Part shown: piece after piece, positions 9,112-18,369 of the stretch
Layout of the letters: every line of letters starts with the position of its first letter
Numbering within the stretch: the first letter of the stretch is position 1
Assembly: GCA_964420285.1 (NCBI GenBank)
Contig: CAYQTE010000016.1
Location: 18,725-82,724, forward strand
Direction: 5' to 3'
From: CAYQTE01 sp964420285
GTDB lineage: Bacteria > Planctomycetota > Phycisphaerae > Tepidisphaerales > Tepidisphaeraceae
Length of the DNA: 64,000 nucleotides
The notes under the pieces: model-generated
Told to the model about the DNA's origin: nothing
The model's database searches: none
The model's input: the letters and a program-made list of their open reading frames with translations, nothing else
Program-made: the position numbers and the translations under genes

Positions 9112-10719
9112 CTAGAAAGACATTATGCCCTCATCCGGATTGTTGGGACCGTTGATGTCGATCCCATCACCATTTTGCAAATCCACCAAAATCTGAGGAT
9201 CGAGCGGCCAGCCCAGATCGGTCAAATCCTTTCGATAGACGATCTGCGCCGGTATTGTCCGCGCGTCCACTACAATACGTACCCTCTTGAAGCCCCGTCC
9301 GTTGCCAGACACGGCCACGATATCCGCGGAATATTGAAACGACCGGCCGGTGATCAACGGTGCCAAGGCCGAAAGCTGGGCCGTCGTCAGGTCGGTTAAC
9401 GTGCCAAAAACCCAGGTGCAATCCATATCGGCCGGTGTACCGTTGGTGACGATCGTCCCCTGGCGGGTATCGACGATGTTTTGGGCATCGGCAAGGCTCA
9501 GGCTCGTCCCGCCGGGCAGGGGCAGGCAGGCCAAGACTTCGGCCGGGGCGGTATTCGCATTGACCAGGCCGGTGGTTGTTGTCGTCGTGGTACTACTGCC
9601 GCCGCCACCACCACCGCCACCACCACCGGTTGTGGATGCGGTGGGGTTGAGGTAGTCCTCGATAAGCGCAAACTGCTCGGGGGCCAAGCCCGCAGTGGTC
9701 ATGGCGGTGTAGATCGTATACAGATTGGTTGTCGTGGTAGTGGTCGTGCCGGCCGCTCCGCCCGCCGCTCCACCGCCCCGTCCGCCGGCTCCAGCGCCGC
9801 CACCGGTGGTGCCGCCGGCCGCACTGGCGATCGTTTGCGCCTGGCTGGCCGACACGCCCGCGTAATTCTGCAACAGGGTGCTCAGATTTGACGTGCTGGC
9901 GGTCATTCGGGGGGTGATGAGGTCGCTGGCCAGGCTGGATGGATCGATGCTGTAGACGGTCACGTCATTGTAGAACCCACGCTCGCTGTCTTCGGTTCCG
10001 CCCATCGACAGCGTTGGCGTCTGCATGCCCAGCATGCTCGAGTTCAAGCCCAGGCCGTTGCTTTCATTGGCGATTGCCCGTTCGTCGTCCGTGACCACGC
10101 CGTTATGATCGATGTCCATGCCCCAGAGAAGGTCGGGAGTGATCTGGGACACCAGAAGCAGCTCCTCAACCGACTCGAATGGCGCGTTCTTGGGCTCATA
10201 GGGTGGATTGAGCTCCTCGTAATACTCGGCCGTGTCGCCGTCGGCGTTGGGAGTTGCCGTTGCGCTGCTTCTCCAGTTGATGATCGAGCCGCAGGCCTCG
10301 GTTTCATCGGACATGCCGGGGAGCAGTTCCAGGGAGGCTTCGGAGGCCTTATTGATATTGATCTTGCCGCATTCATCTGTAATGCCAAAGGCGTAATAGT
10401 CATCCCCTTCCTGGCTGGGGGTAAGGATCCAGTAATATCCATCGCCGACGGGCACGGCATTGGCCGGATATTGCGTGATCAGCAGCCCATCGCCGGGATA
10501 GCTTTCGCAGAGGTTGAGCATCCATTGTTCGACGCCCTGCTCGATGGCATCGGCCTGGAGATAACCCACGCGGTTGGCGGCGGACATCGCTTCGGCCCGC
10601 ATGTTCATGCAGAACACCAGCGTCAGGCTGCCCAGAATCAGCATGACCCCGATGGCGACGATGAAAATCGCACCACGGCGGCGGCGATCTTCACGGCGGC
10701 GAATCTGGCGACGGGTCAT
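9112..10719 (-). CDS. gspK: Type II secretion minor pseudopilin GspK
   Basis: ATG at 10719, 9 nt after GGGAGG; 535 residues. A GTG at 10725 overlaps the gspJ stop and is the alternative. The N-terminus (RRGAIFIVAIGVMLILGSL) is a GspK-type pseudopilin helix after an Arg-rich leader. The body carries the features of GspK (DECGKININKASEASLELLP, a later VNTRxG-like segment GLVNANTAPAEVLACLPLPG), including the two helix-hairpin-helix-like insertions. GspK sits at the tip of the pseudopilus with GspI and GspJ. Two low-complexity inserts, one Gly-rich and one with ten Gly followed by SSTTTTTTT, lengthen the protein well past the usual size of about 330 residues. Confidence 0.85.
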   Translation of the reverse strand: MTRRQIRRREDRRRRGAIFIVAIGVMLILGSLTLVFCMNMRAEAMSAANRVGYLQADAIEQGVEQWMLNLCESYPGDGLLITQYPANAVPVGDGYYWILTPSQEGDDYYAFGITDECGKININKASEASLELLPGMSDETEACGSIINWRSSATATPNADGDTAEYYEELNPPYEPKNAPFESVEELLLVSQITPDLLWGMDIDHNGVVTDDERAIANESNGLGLNSSMLGMQTPTLSMGGTEDSERGFYNDVTVYSIDPSSLASDLITPRMTASTSNLSTLLQNYAGVSASQAQTIASAAGGTTGGGAGAGGRGGGAAGGAAGTTTTTTTNLYTIYTAMTTAGLAPEQFALIEDYLNPTASTTGGGGGGGGGGSSTTTTTTTGLVNANTAPAEVLACLPLPGGTSLSLADAQNIVDTRQGTIVTNGTPADMDCTWVFGTLTDLTTAQLSALAPLITGRSFQYSADIVAVSGNGRGFKRVRIVVDARTIPAQIVYRKDLTDLGWPLDPQILVDLQNGDGIDINGPNNPDEGIMSF

Positions 10720-10721
10720 GG

Positions 10722-11624
10722 TCACAGCCCTCCCAACGTGTCGCCGCCGTTGGCGCCGGAGCCGCCAATCTGCGGATTGATGCTGCTGTCGAACGTCACC
10801 CCGGAACATGGCAGCGTGAAGACGCGGGAAAATGTCAAGACTCGATCGGGGTCTTGGGCCGTCGGCCGAAGCAGCGCCAGCGTCACCTGCACCGCCGCCG
10901 GCAAATCGTTGTTATTTTCGGTGGAATCCCACGTGTCGGTCCAGTCCTCGCCGTCGTAATATTGGCAGGCGAATTCCACGACGCCACGGCAAACGATCTC
11001 TTCGTCGGGCGTCACGTCGTTGATGGGATCGTCGTCCAGCAGGTCGCGCGTGGTCAGCCGCACCAGAGCCGGCGTCGTGCCGCCGGTGACCAGATCCGGC
11101 ACTTCATCCACCGTGTATTCCACCTGTTTGATCTCGCTGTTGGCGCCAATATCCTGCGGGCTGTCGGCTGTGGTGAAAAAGACGATGTCATCGACCTCGG
11201 CGCTGAGCTGAATCAGGCCCGTGGATCCGCCGACAAACGGGCCGGCGAGGTTTCCCGACGTCGTGGCCGAGGTGCTGCCACTGGTTGTGCCGCTGGTCGT
11301 GCCACTGGTGATGGTGGGTGTGGTGGCGCCGATGCTGTCCATGCCGGTGCCCAGCGAGGAGACGCTGTAAGCGTAGGTGGTTGTCAGTGCCGACGCCGAC
11401 GGCGTGACAGCGCTCTGGAAATCGGCACGGAGCATCTCCATGGCAATCTCCGCGGTGCGTGGCGGTTCCAGAACCCGATCCGCCGCCGCCTTGGCGGTGT
11501 ACGCGATCTTCAGCGATCTCACCAGAGAGACGGTGAGAATCGCCGCCATGAACAGGGCCAGGAGCAACTCAATGAGCGTGAAGCCCGAGTTGCGCCTGGC
11601 GAAGTTGTGACGCCGCTGAATCAT
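10722..11624 (-). CDS. gspJ: Type II secretion minor pseudopilin GspJ
   Basis: Start taken at ATG 11624 (300 residues, MIQRRHNFARRNSGFTLIEL), with GAG a few nt upstream. A TTG at 11645 is possible. The prepilin peptidase site is SG/FTLIELLLALFMAAI, so the protein is processed and methylated like other pseudopilins. The body (PPRTAEIAMEMLRADFQSA; EYTVDEVPDLV; YYDGEDWTDTWDS) fits GspJ. A Ser/Thr/Gly repeat (SGTTSGTTSGSTSATTSG) is inserted in the middle. The stop overlaps or abuts the gspK start, so the two are translationally linked. Confidence 0.82.
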   Translation of the reverse strand: MIQRRHNFARRNSGFTLIELLLALFMAAILTVSLVRSLKIAYTAKAAADRVLEPPRTAEIAMEMLRADFQSAVTPSASALTTTYAYSVSSLGTGMDSIGATTPTITSGTTSGTTSGSTSATTSGNLAGPFVGGSTGLIQLSAEVDDIVFFTTADSPQDIGANSEIKQVEYTVDEVPDLVTGGTTPALVRLTTRDLLDDDPINDVTPDEEIVCRGVVEFACQYYDGEDWTDTWDSTENNNDLPAAVQVTLALLRPTAQDPDRVLTFSRVFTLPCSGVTFDSSINPQIGGSGANGGDTLGGL

Positions 11625-11645
11625 GAATCTCGAATCCATCTCCAA

Positions 11646-12179
11646 TCAACCACCAACCGTCGTTCCCGTACTGCTTGAACTGGTACTCCCGTTCTGCAGG
11701 TTCTCCTGGTAGGTCTCGTACTGGCCGTACCGATCGTACACCAGGGTTGACAGTGATATCGATTCCTCATCGCGGCCGTTTTTCGATGGCCAATACACGA
11801 ACAGATCAAGCTGATAGACGGTCTGGGTCAAATCCGAGGACCAGGCCGTCACATCGGCGTGCCAGGTGTAATCGGCCGCCCACGCCTGGCTGGGATCGTT
11901 GCTTTCGAAATTGCCGTCCAGAATTCCGTTGTTCCAGTCTGCGCTGCTGAGGAGATAGTTCAACTGCATCTCGGCCAGCCCGGTGGCTTCCGTGCGCCGC
12001 CGGGCCATGTCCGCCACGCCGCTGGCCAGGCTGATGCCTTCCATGATCACCGGCAGGAGGATTGCCATCAGCAGCATCGTGGCCAGCACCTCAGCGAGCG
12101 TGAAGCCGGCCAGCGCCTGGCCCCCGCGCCGGGGGACGGGCGGGCGACTGCGGGAAAAGCGGGCGGAAACTGCGGTCAT
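11646..12179 (-). CDS. gspI: Type II secretion minor pseudopilin GspI-like
   Basis: ATG at 12179 overlaps the gspH stop (ATGA), giving 177 residues. The leader is long and basic, with the cleavage site AG/FTLAEVLATMLLMAILL. The rest (AEMQLNYLLSSADWNNGI, AADYTWHADVTAW, VYQLDLFVYWPS) agrees with a GspI-type minor pseudopilin of about 130 residues after processing. The identification leans on its position between H and J. The tail is Ser/Thr-rich (STSSSSTGTTVGG). Confidence 0.75.
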   Translation of the reverse strand: MTAVSARFSRSRPPVPRRGGQALAGFTLAEVLATMLLMAILLPVIMEGISLASGVADMARRRTEATGLAEMQLNYLLSSADWNNGILDGNFESNDPSQAWAADYTWHADVTAWSSDLTQTVYQLDLFVYWPSKNGRDEESISLSTLVYDRYGQYETYQENLQNGSTSSSSTGTTVGG

Positions 12180-12802
12180 TCGGTCTGCCCAATTGAGTTG
12201 ACGATCTGAAATCCCTCGGTCTCCGATTGACAAACCACGTAGAAACTGTTGCCGCCCCCGGCGCTGTTGATCACCTGGATAATCGCCGGATCGGTACGGC
12301 CGCTGGATCGAAACTCGATGTAGTCGCCGTCGCGCTCATCGGAATTCTGCAGGGTCTGCGCGCCCGACATATTCAGGCCGCTGCCGCCGGTGTCGGCGGC
12401 CTGGCCGAACTGTGGCAGCGTTTCCACCTGCGGCTCGACTTTCAGCGTCACATCGACGCCATCGGGCAGGGTGTAGAGCAGGCCGAAATCGTTGTTCGGA
12501 GGCGTGTATGAATCGCCGTCCTGCGCCACCAGTTGGACCAGCCGGTGCTCGAAATCAAAGACCAAGCGGTAATTGCGTCCCTCGCTCATGGCGTGTGTCC
12601 GGCCGTAATTCGTCAGACTCTGCATGAGCGTCGCCACGTCGCTGGTCTTGCGGCTCTTAGTAAAGCCGGTAAACGACGGGGCGACCATCCACAGGAACAG
12701 CGTCATGATGAACATCACCATGATGAGTTCCATCAAGGTGAACCCGCCGCCTCGGTGGCGGCGGGCTCGCGATGACGCTGGTTGGTTGGAACACTCCCGC
12801 AT
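12176..12802 (-). CDS. gspH: Type II secretion minor pseudopilin GspH-like
   Basis: 208 residues from ATG 12802. Prepilin cleavage motif GG/FTLMELIMVMFIMTLFLWM. The body (TLMQSLTNYGRTHAMSEGRN, YRLVFDFEHRLVQLV) matches the GspH/FimT pattern, in which small residues after the helix lead into a beta-sandwich. It lies 66 nt after gspG and is coupled to gspI by a 4-nt overlap. Confidence 0.8.
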   Translation of the reverse strand: MRECSNQPASSRARRHRGGGFTLMELIMVMFIMTLFLWMVAPSFTGFTKSRKTSDVATLMQSLTNYGRTHAMSEGRNYRLVFDFEHRLVQLVAQDGDSYTPPNNDFGLLYTLPDGVDVTLKVEPQVETLPQFGQAADTGGSGLNMSGAQTLQNSDERDGDYIEFRSSGRTDPAIIQVINSAGGGNSFYVVCQSETEGFQIVNSIGQTE

Positions 12803-12868
12803 GTCTGGCTCACTTACGCGATCCCGGCAGGGCCGGCTTCCACGCGACAGAATCCCTGGCAGCGATCA

Positions 12869-13291
12869 TCAGTGATCGTTGGGGATGTCATCGCCGCCGC
12901 CTTCAACGCCGTCGGGCCCACAGGAGAAGAGATCGTAATCCTTACCGTTGGTGCCCGGGCAACGATAAACATACGCGTTGCCAAACGGGTCCGGCGGCAC
13001 CTTGTCGATATACGCGTGCCCTGAGGCGGACGCGTTCAACAGTTGGGCCAGGCCCTGTTCCGTGGTCGGGTAGCTGCCGTTGTCAATCTCATAGGCGTCC
13101 AGAGCGACCTTCAAATTCGATACGTCCGTTTGAGCGGCCGTTATTTTCGCCTGCAGGGCACGGCCGGTGAATTTCGGCACGACCACGGCGGCAAGGATTG
13201 CCAGAATCACCATGACCAGCAACAGCTCGATCAACGTGAAACCGGCAACCGCCGAGCGCTCCATGCGCCTTTTCATGTTCATCTCTTTCAT
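12869..13291 (-). CDS. gspG: Type II secretion major pseudopilin GspG
   Basis: Start at ATG 13291 with AGAGG seven nt upstream, giving 140 residues, the family's normal size. Cleavage site AG/FTLIELLLVMVILAILAA with the conserved Glu at mature position 5. The body has the GspG signature: ALDAYEIDNGSYPTTEQGLA, then PPDPFGNAYVYRCPG and YDLFSCGPDGVEGGGDDIPN, the last being the calcium-binding loop region. It is the most strongly conserved gene of the operon and forms the shaft of the pseudopilus. Confidence 0.95.
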   Translation of the reverse strand: MKEMNMKRRMERSAVAGFTLIELLLVMVILAILAAVVVPKFTGRALQAKITAAQTDVSNLKVALDAYEIDNGSYPTTEQGLAQLLNASASGHAYIDKVPPDPFGNAYVYRCPGTNGKDYDLFSCGPDGVEGGGDDIPNDH

Positions 13292-13328
13292 GACTGCACC
13301 TCTATAAAAAAGTTCGTTCGCATCCATA

Positions 13329-14579
13329 TCAGGTGTGGATCAGTTCCTGCAGGTTGAACACCGGCAGCAGCATTCCCACAACGATTGTCCCGATGATCGC
13401 CGCCATCAGGAACAGCATGAGGGGTTCCAGGATCGACACCAGCATGCGCAACTGCCGGTCCAGGTCACCCTCATACGACGTAGCCAGCCGGACGAGCTCT
13501 TTATCCAGCCGGCCCGTTTCCTCGGCGACCGCTATCATTTCTACAACCGAAGGCGGGAAAAGTTTTACATTACCTTCAAGACTTTTGGATAATGCCGTTC
13601 CCTGCTGAACCTGTTCGATTGAACTGGCGACCGTGTCCTGAAGCGTCTGATTGCCCAAAGCCTCGCGCGCCACGCGCAACGCAGCCACCAGCGGCACGCC
13701 CGCGCCCACCAGCGTGCCAAGCATCCGCGCAAACCGCACCAGGGCAAAATGCGCCAACACGGTCCCCAGCACCGGGGCGGCCAGCATGATCTCCTCGACC
13801 TTGCGCCGGCCATCCTGCGTTGCCATCGCGCGGCGGAAGGTAATGACGATTGCCACGATCCCGCCGAGAACCAGCAGGCCGTAACGGGAATTGATCGTGT
13901 TGCTGACGAGAATGATCGCCTGCGTAAGAGCCGGCAGATTGCCGCCGAACTGAGTGAAAATCAGGCTGAACCGCGGAATGAAGAAATACATGAGGAAGAA
14001 GACGACCATCACCGCCAGGCAGGCCAGCAGGCAGGGATAGATCATCGCCGCCTTGACCTTGCCCTTGAGATCGGCTTCGCGCTCACGGAATTCGGCGATC
14101 TGGCTGAGCACCACGTCGAGAAATCCGCCCGCCTCGCCGGCTCGCACCATTGCCACATACACGCTGGTGAATGTCCGCGGGAACTTGGCCATGGCGTCCG
14201 CCAGGGCCGTGCCTCCCACCACGTCGTCGTGAACAGCGCCCCACAGTTCCTTGGCGGTTCCGGCCGGGGCCTCGCGCCGCAGCAGGCTCAGCGACCGAGC
14301 CAGCGGCACGCCGCCGGCCAGCAGGTTTGCCAGTTCGCGCGTGAAGGACTCGATGGCCTTTTGCGAGATACGGCCCTTGCCCAGCCCCGGAGCGGCCGCC
14401 GCCTGGGCGGCGTCGGCCACCTTCTTGGCCGCCGCCATGTCCTTGGTCTCGTTGATGGTGATCGGCGCCAAGCCCTGTTTGGACATGGTCGCCAATGCCG
14501 CGGGGCGGGAATCGGCGTTCAATGTGCCGCTGGTCCGACGTCCCTCTTTACTCAGGGCGGTATAAGCATAGACGGGCAT
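13329..14579 (-). CDS. gspF: Type II secretion inner-membrane platform protein GspF
   Basis: 416 residues from ATG 14579 (MPVYAYTALSKEGRRTSGTL, the typical GspF/PilC opening). Two T2SSF domains are visible: about residues 100-225 (FTRELANLLAGGVPLARSLS) and about 300-416 (FARMLGTLVGAGVPLVAAL). Each is followed by hydrophobic membrane segments (LLACLAVMVVFFLMYFFIP; EPLMLFLMAAIIGTIVVGM). It is the polytopic platform protein that contacts GspE. The gene lies between gspE and gspG in the standard order. Confidence 0.93.
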   Translation of the reverse strand: MPVYAYTALSKEGRRTSGTLNADSRPAALATMSKQGLAPITINETKDMAAAKKVADAAQAAAAPGLGKGRISQKAIESFTRELANLLAGGVPLARSLSLLRREAPAGTAKELWGAVHDDVVGGTALADAMAKFPRTFTSVYVAMVRAGEAGGFLDVVLSQIAEFREREADLKGKVKAAMIYPCLLACLAVMVVFFLMYFFIPRFSLIFTQFGGNLPALTQAIILVSNTINSRYGLLVLGGIVAIVITFRRAMATQDGRRKVEEIMLAAPVLGTVLAHFALVRFARMLGTLVGAGVPLVAALRVAREALGNQTLQDTVASSIEQVQQGTALSKSLEGNVKLFPPSVVEMIAVAEETGRLDKELVRLATSYEGDLDRQLRMLVSILEPLMLFLMAAIIGTIVVGMLLPVFNLQELIHT

Positions 14580-14683
14580 ACAGTTCAACCTTTGGACTTT
14601 TTGCCTGGCTTTCGGTCCGGCCGAGGCTGCCACTGGACACAGAATCGGACTTGTTGCGGATTATTCTGCAAATCGCACCGCGG

Positions 14684-16441
14684 TCAACCCGCGGCCGCCG
14701 CCGCCGCGCCAGCCACCTGCTGGTCATGGTCGGTCGTCAAGTCCTCTTCCTTAGTCATACGGAGAACTTCCTCGGCCGTTGTCTTCCCTTCGCGAATCAG
14801 TCGCCAGCCGTCCTTGCGCAGACTCGCCATTCCCTGCGCCACGGCAACCTTGCGGATATCGCGTGAGCTGGCCCTTTCGAGGATCAAGGCGTGAATTTCA
14901 TCGCTCATGGGCATCATTTCGAACACACCCTGGCGGCCGCGATACCCCGAATCGTGGCAGGCACGGCATCCCTTGCCCTTGTAAATGACGTCCGGAACGA
15001 CGCTGCCGAATTCCGACTTGAGCTTATCGACATCGCTCTGCGGAACCGGTTCCTTGCATTTGGAGCAGATCAGACGCACCAGTCGCTGGGCCATGACCAT
15101 TTCCAGCGTGGATGCGACCAGGTAGGGTTCGACGCCCATATCCACCAGTCGCGTGGTGGCGCCGGGGGCGTCGTTGGTATGCAGTGTACTGAATACGAGG
15201 TGTCCGGTCAGAGACGCCTGCACCGCGATATCCGCCGTTTCGCGGTCGCGGATCTCGCCGATCAGCACCACGTCCGGGTCATGGCGCAGAATGGCGCGAA
15301 GGCCGGCGCCGAACGTCAGGCCGGCTTTCAAATTCACCTGAATCTGGTTGATTCCCACCAACTGGTATTCCACCGGATCTTCGATCGTGACAATCTTCAG
15401 GTCGGTCTTGTTGATCCTGGACAGGCCGGCGTACAGCGTAGTGGTTTTGCCCGAACCGGTCGGGCCGGTCACCAGGATAATTCCGTGCGGCAGGTCCAGA
15501 ACGCGTTCCCAGACGGTCATATCGCGCTTGCCGAATCCAAGGTGTTCCAGGCCCAGAATCGCGTCGCCGCGGTCCAGAATACGCAGCACCACCGCCTCGC
15601 CGTGAATCATTGGAATCACGCTGACGCGGAGGTCGATTTCGCGTCCGGCGACTTTCAAGCGAATGCGCCCGTCCTGCGGCACGCGCTTCTCGGCGATATC
15701 CAGTTTGCTCAGAATCTTGATACGCGACACGATGGCCGCGTGGAATTTTCGAACCTGCGGGGGGATGTTGGCTTCAACCAGCACGCCGTCAACACGATAG
15801 CGCACTCGCAGTGAATCCTCGAACGGCTCGACGTGAACGTCGGTCGCCCGGATTTCCAGGGCTTCGGCCATGATCTGGTTGACGAACTTGATGATCGACG
15901 CATCGTGGGCGGCCGACGTCAGGTCGAGGTTCTCGTCGATATCCTCGACAACCGCGACTTCGTCGCTGGTGCCGATGCCCATCTTCTGGAGGGTGTCGGC
16001 CCCGACGCCCAGGTGCGTCTTGATGAAGCGGTCGATTTCCGTCGAGACCGCCAGAACGGGATGGATTTCCAATCCGGTGGCCAGCCGCAATTCATCAAGC
16101 CCCGCCACGTCGAACACGCGGCTGGTGACGATCTCGGCGCCGGTGCCGTTGCCGGCCTTGTCCGACAGCGGCATGAGCCGGCGGTCCAGCAGGATGCGGG
16201 CCGGGTATTTCGCCAGTTGCTCCTTGCTGGGAGCGCGGGCGGCGCCGTCCTTTTCCAGGTCCAGGAACGGAAGGTCGTAATATTTGGCAAGGAAGCGAAG
16301 AACCTTCTCCTCAACGACGTTGGGGGCGGCCTTGATCGCGTCGTCCAGAGATTTCCCATTGGCCACCGACGCATTCACTTCGCGGGCCGCGTCAGGGGTT
16401 AACAGCCCTTCGGTTGTCAGTATCGATACGATTTCTTGCAC
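14684..16441 (-). CDS. gspE: Type II secretion assembly ATPase GspE
   Basis: 585 residues starting with GTG at 16441. The N-terminal domain resembles MshEN/GspE-N. The ATPase core has the Walker A GPTGSGKT (about 326-333), Asp box IEDPVE (about 353), Walker B VVLIGEIRD (about 391) and His box TGHLVFSTLHT (about 412). The tetracysteine zinc motif is complete: CSKC at about 459 and CRAC at about 492. It is the hexameric ATPase powering pseudopilus assembly. First gene of the operon; about 160 nt separate it from the upstream glycine-rich gene. Confidence 0.96.
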   Translation of the reverse strand: MQEIVSILTTEGLLTPDAAREVNASVANGKSLDDAIKAAPNVVEEKVLRFLAKYYDLPFLDLEKDGAARAPSKEQLAKYPARILLDRRLMPLSDKAGNGTGAEIVTSRVFDVAGLDELRLATGLEIHPVLAVSTEIDRFIKTHLGVGADTLQKMGIGTSDEVAVVEDIDENLDLTSAAHDASIIKFVNQIMAEALEIRATDVHVEPFEDSLRVRYRVDGVLVEANIPPQVRKFHAAIVSRIKILSKLDIAEKRVPQDGRIRLKVAGREIDLRVSVIPMIHGEAVVLRILDRGDAILGLEHLGFGKRDMTVWERVLDLPHGIILVTGPTGSGKTTTLYAGLSRINKTDLKIVTIEDPVEYQLVGINQIQVNLKAGLTFGAGLRAILRHDPDVVLIGEIRDRETADIAVQASLTGHLVFSTLHTNDAPGATTRLVDMGVEPYLVASTLEMVMAQRLVRLICSKCKEPVPQSDVDKLKSEFGSVVPDVIYKGKGCRACHDSGYRGRQGVFEMMPMSDEIHALILERASSRDIRKVAVAQGMASLRKDGWRLIREGKTTAEEVLRMTKEEDLTTDHDQQVAGAAAAAAG

Positions 16442-16604
16442 AGCTCTCGTTATCCTTTACCGCTGTCCTGGCGCGGCCCCGGCGGATTGGAACAACATCC
16501 GGCGGGCGGCACAGCCCGCATACACGGGCCTTCCCATTCGGGGGCCGCCGTCCGACCCGCCCGGCATCGCTTGCGGCCTCCGCGGGGCCGCGGCACGATT
16601 CACC

Positions 16605-17393
16605 TCACTTGACCAAGCCCATCGACAGCAGTGTCGCCTCCTGTTTGGCAGTCAGCACCTGCTTGAGCGACACAGTGTCTTTCTCAAGCAGTTCGATCGC
16701 CTTGAGCTTCGCATCACGATACGCGTCCATCTTTGCCTGTATCGAATCCGGCGTGGCATTGGTATCGGCCAGTACCTGGTTCAGATCATCCAGCGCCTTC
16801 TGAACCTGATTCTGAGTGTCGCTGGGGGCAATTCCGTAAGGCGAGGAAAGAATGCTGATAAACGCCTGCCTGCCACCACCGCCGCCGCCGCCAGGCCCAC
16901 CCTGCCCGCCGCCTTGCACCACCACGCCGCCGCCGGGTCCGCCCGGGGCGCCGCCGTTGCGAGCGTTGCGGAATGCGTTGGCAATGTTCTGCATCCCGTT
17001 CACGCCGGCGGAGGAACCAACATTGACGGCCTGATTATCCGCGATCACTTTCGTCAACAGCGGTTGAACCGCCGCGAATTCATCATCGCTGAGGCCCAGC
17101 CTGGTCCTCAGATTGTCCATTGCGTTCTGTTTGATCTGGTCTTGAATCGCCTGGAGGTTGAAGCCTCCGCCGCCCTGCCCACCGCCCGGGCCGCCAGGAC
17201 CGCCACCACCACCAAATCCGCCCCCGCCAAAACCGCCCCCACCGCCTCCAAATCCGCCACCACCTCCCCCGAACCCACCCCCGCCTCCGCCAAATCCGCC
17301 GCCGCCGCCCGGCGCCGGTTGTGCCCTTACGCTTGCGCAGACCGCCAAGCCCACCACCGTTACCAGCCCAATCATGAATACATGTCGCGTCAT
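16605..17393 (-). CDS. Glycine-rich exported protein, paralogue A
   Basis: 262 residues, signal peptide MIGLVTVVGLAVCASVRA, then a run of GGGGGFG units to about residue 75 and a helical region. The helical part (NLRTRLGLSDDEFAAVQPLL; NATPDSIQAKMDAYRDAKLK; LTAKQEATLLSMGLVK) is shared in outline with the two genes upstream. The pattern of a short helix hairpin ending in LTxKQEA recalls the LTxxQ motif of Spy/CpxP periplasmic chaperones, but that similarity is weak and I do not claim it as a family. Same strand as, and directly ahead of, gspE. Function unknown; secreted or periplasmic. Confidence 0.72.
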   Translation of the reverse strand: MTRHVFMIGLVTVVGLAVCASVRAQPAPGGGGGFGGGGGGFGGGGGGFGGGGGGFGGGGFGGGGGPGGPGGGQGGGGFNLQAIQDQIKQNAMDNLRTRLGLSDDEFAAVQPLLTKVIADNQAVNVGSSAGVNGMQNIANAFRNARNGGAPGGPGGGVVVQGGGQGGPGGGGGGGRQAFISILSSPYGIAPSDTQNQVQKALDDLNQVLADTNATPDSIQAKMDAYRDAKLKAIELLEKDTVSLKQVLTAKQEATLLSMGLVK

Positions 17394-17564
17394 TGCCGGC
17401 TCCTATTCGTTGGTTTCAATCGGAATATTGCGCCGTCCGGGTCCACCGCAACGGCCGCTGTTCCTCTTGTGAGAATGCATGGTCGGGCGCCAAGTTTCAC
17501 AAATCGCTCAATTTCCAGCCGGCATCATACCAGACCCAGCCGCCCGCTGCATGCTCAAACAGGA

Positions 17565-17658
17565 GGGTGTGGCCATTTTTCGATCTCTTGATTCCCTAGT
17601 TGGAATCCATGGCCGGCGATCCGCCACCGACCGCCGATATCGAAATCTGGCCACACCC
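17565..17658 (-). repeat. 11-bp inverted repeat between glycine-rich genes B and A
   Basis: GGGTGTGGCCA at 17565-17575 pairs with TGGCCACACCC at 17648-17658, with 72 nt between. It starts about 22 nt past the stop of paralogue B. The CTGGCCACACCC arm recurs at 18966-18977, in the same place relative to paralogue C. It may be a termination, processing or attenuation structure separating the genes. No T-tract is present. Confidence 0.4.
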
Positions 17659-17679
17659 ATCCCAGTCCTTAGGCCACCA

Positions 17680-18369
17680 TCAGTTCAGCACGCCCAGTGT
17701 GACCATCGCGGCTTCCTGCTTCTGGGTCAGAGCCGACTTGAGGTCGTTGCGATCCTTCAGCAGAGTCTCCTGGGCCTTGTTCAGGGCATCGCGGAATGCG
17801 TCAAGCTTGGCCTTGATCGAATCCGGCGTCGCATCGGCCTGCGCCAACACGTCCTGCAAATCGGCAAAAGCCTTCTGCACGTCGTTCTGCGTCGCACCGG
17901 CAGCAGCGCCCATGCCGCCAGTGGCAGCCGCTCCGCCAACTCCAGCAGCACCGCCGCCACGGCCACCACGGCCACCGCCACGGCCGTTCGTGAACATTGT
18001 GCCCTGCCCGCTTTGAACGACCGCAATGTCGTTCAACACGGCCACGAGCTTCGATTGCAGTGCGGCCATTTCATCGGCCGAGAATCCCACCGTCGTCTGA
18101 ATGTTCGCAAGCTGGGTGGCCTGATTGTTCCCTCCACCGCGACCGCCGAAATTGCCGCCGGGACCGCCGCCAGGAGCGCCAACGCCGCCGGGACCGCCAG
18201 GGCCGCCAACTGCCCCACCGGGACCGCCGCCGTTCCCGCCGCGGCCACCACGGCCACCGCGGCCGCCGCCTCCAAATCCACCGCCGCCACCGCCGGCGTA
18301 GGCCGGGATCGCCAATACGCACATCAATAGAACCGCCGCCAGCATTCCAATCTTGGATTTCGCCGCCAT
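17680..18369 (-). CDS. Glycine-rich exported protein, paralogue B
   Basis: Start at ATG 18369, eight nt after AAAGGAG, giving 229 residues. Signal peptide MLAAVLLMCVLAIPAYA, then Gly/Arg-rich sequence with GGRGGRGG units. The conserved helical part (VGFSADEMAALQSKLVAVLN; DATPDSIKAKLDAFRDALNK; LTQKQEAAMVTLGVLN) aligns without gaps with paralogues A and C. Its ribosome-site-to-start block is identical to that of paralogue C, and both genes share a GC hairpin about 120 nt upstream and a CTGGCCACACCC box just past the stop. Recent tandem duplication is therefore likely. Function unknown. Confidence 0.72.
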   Translation of the reverse strand: MAAKSKIGMLAAVLLMCVLAIPAYAGGGGGGFGGGGRGGRGGRGGNGGGPGGAVGGPGGPGGVGAPGGGPGGNFGGRGGGNNQATQLANIQTTVGFSADEMAALQSKLVAVLNDIAVVQSGQGTMFTNGRGGGRGGRGGGAAGVGGAAATGGMGAAAGATQNDVQKAFADLQDVLAQADATPDSIKAKLDAFRDALNKAQETLLKDRNDLKSALTQKQEAAMVTLGVLN

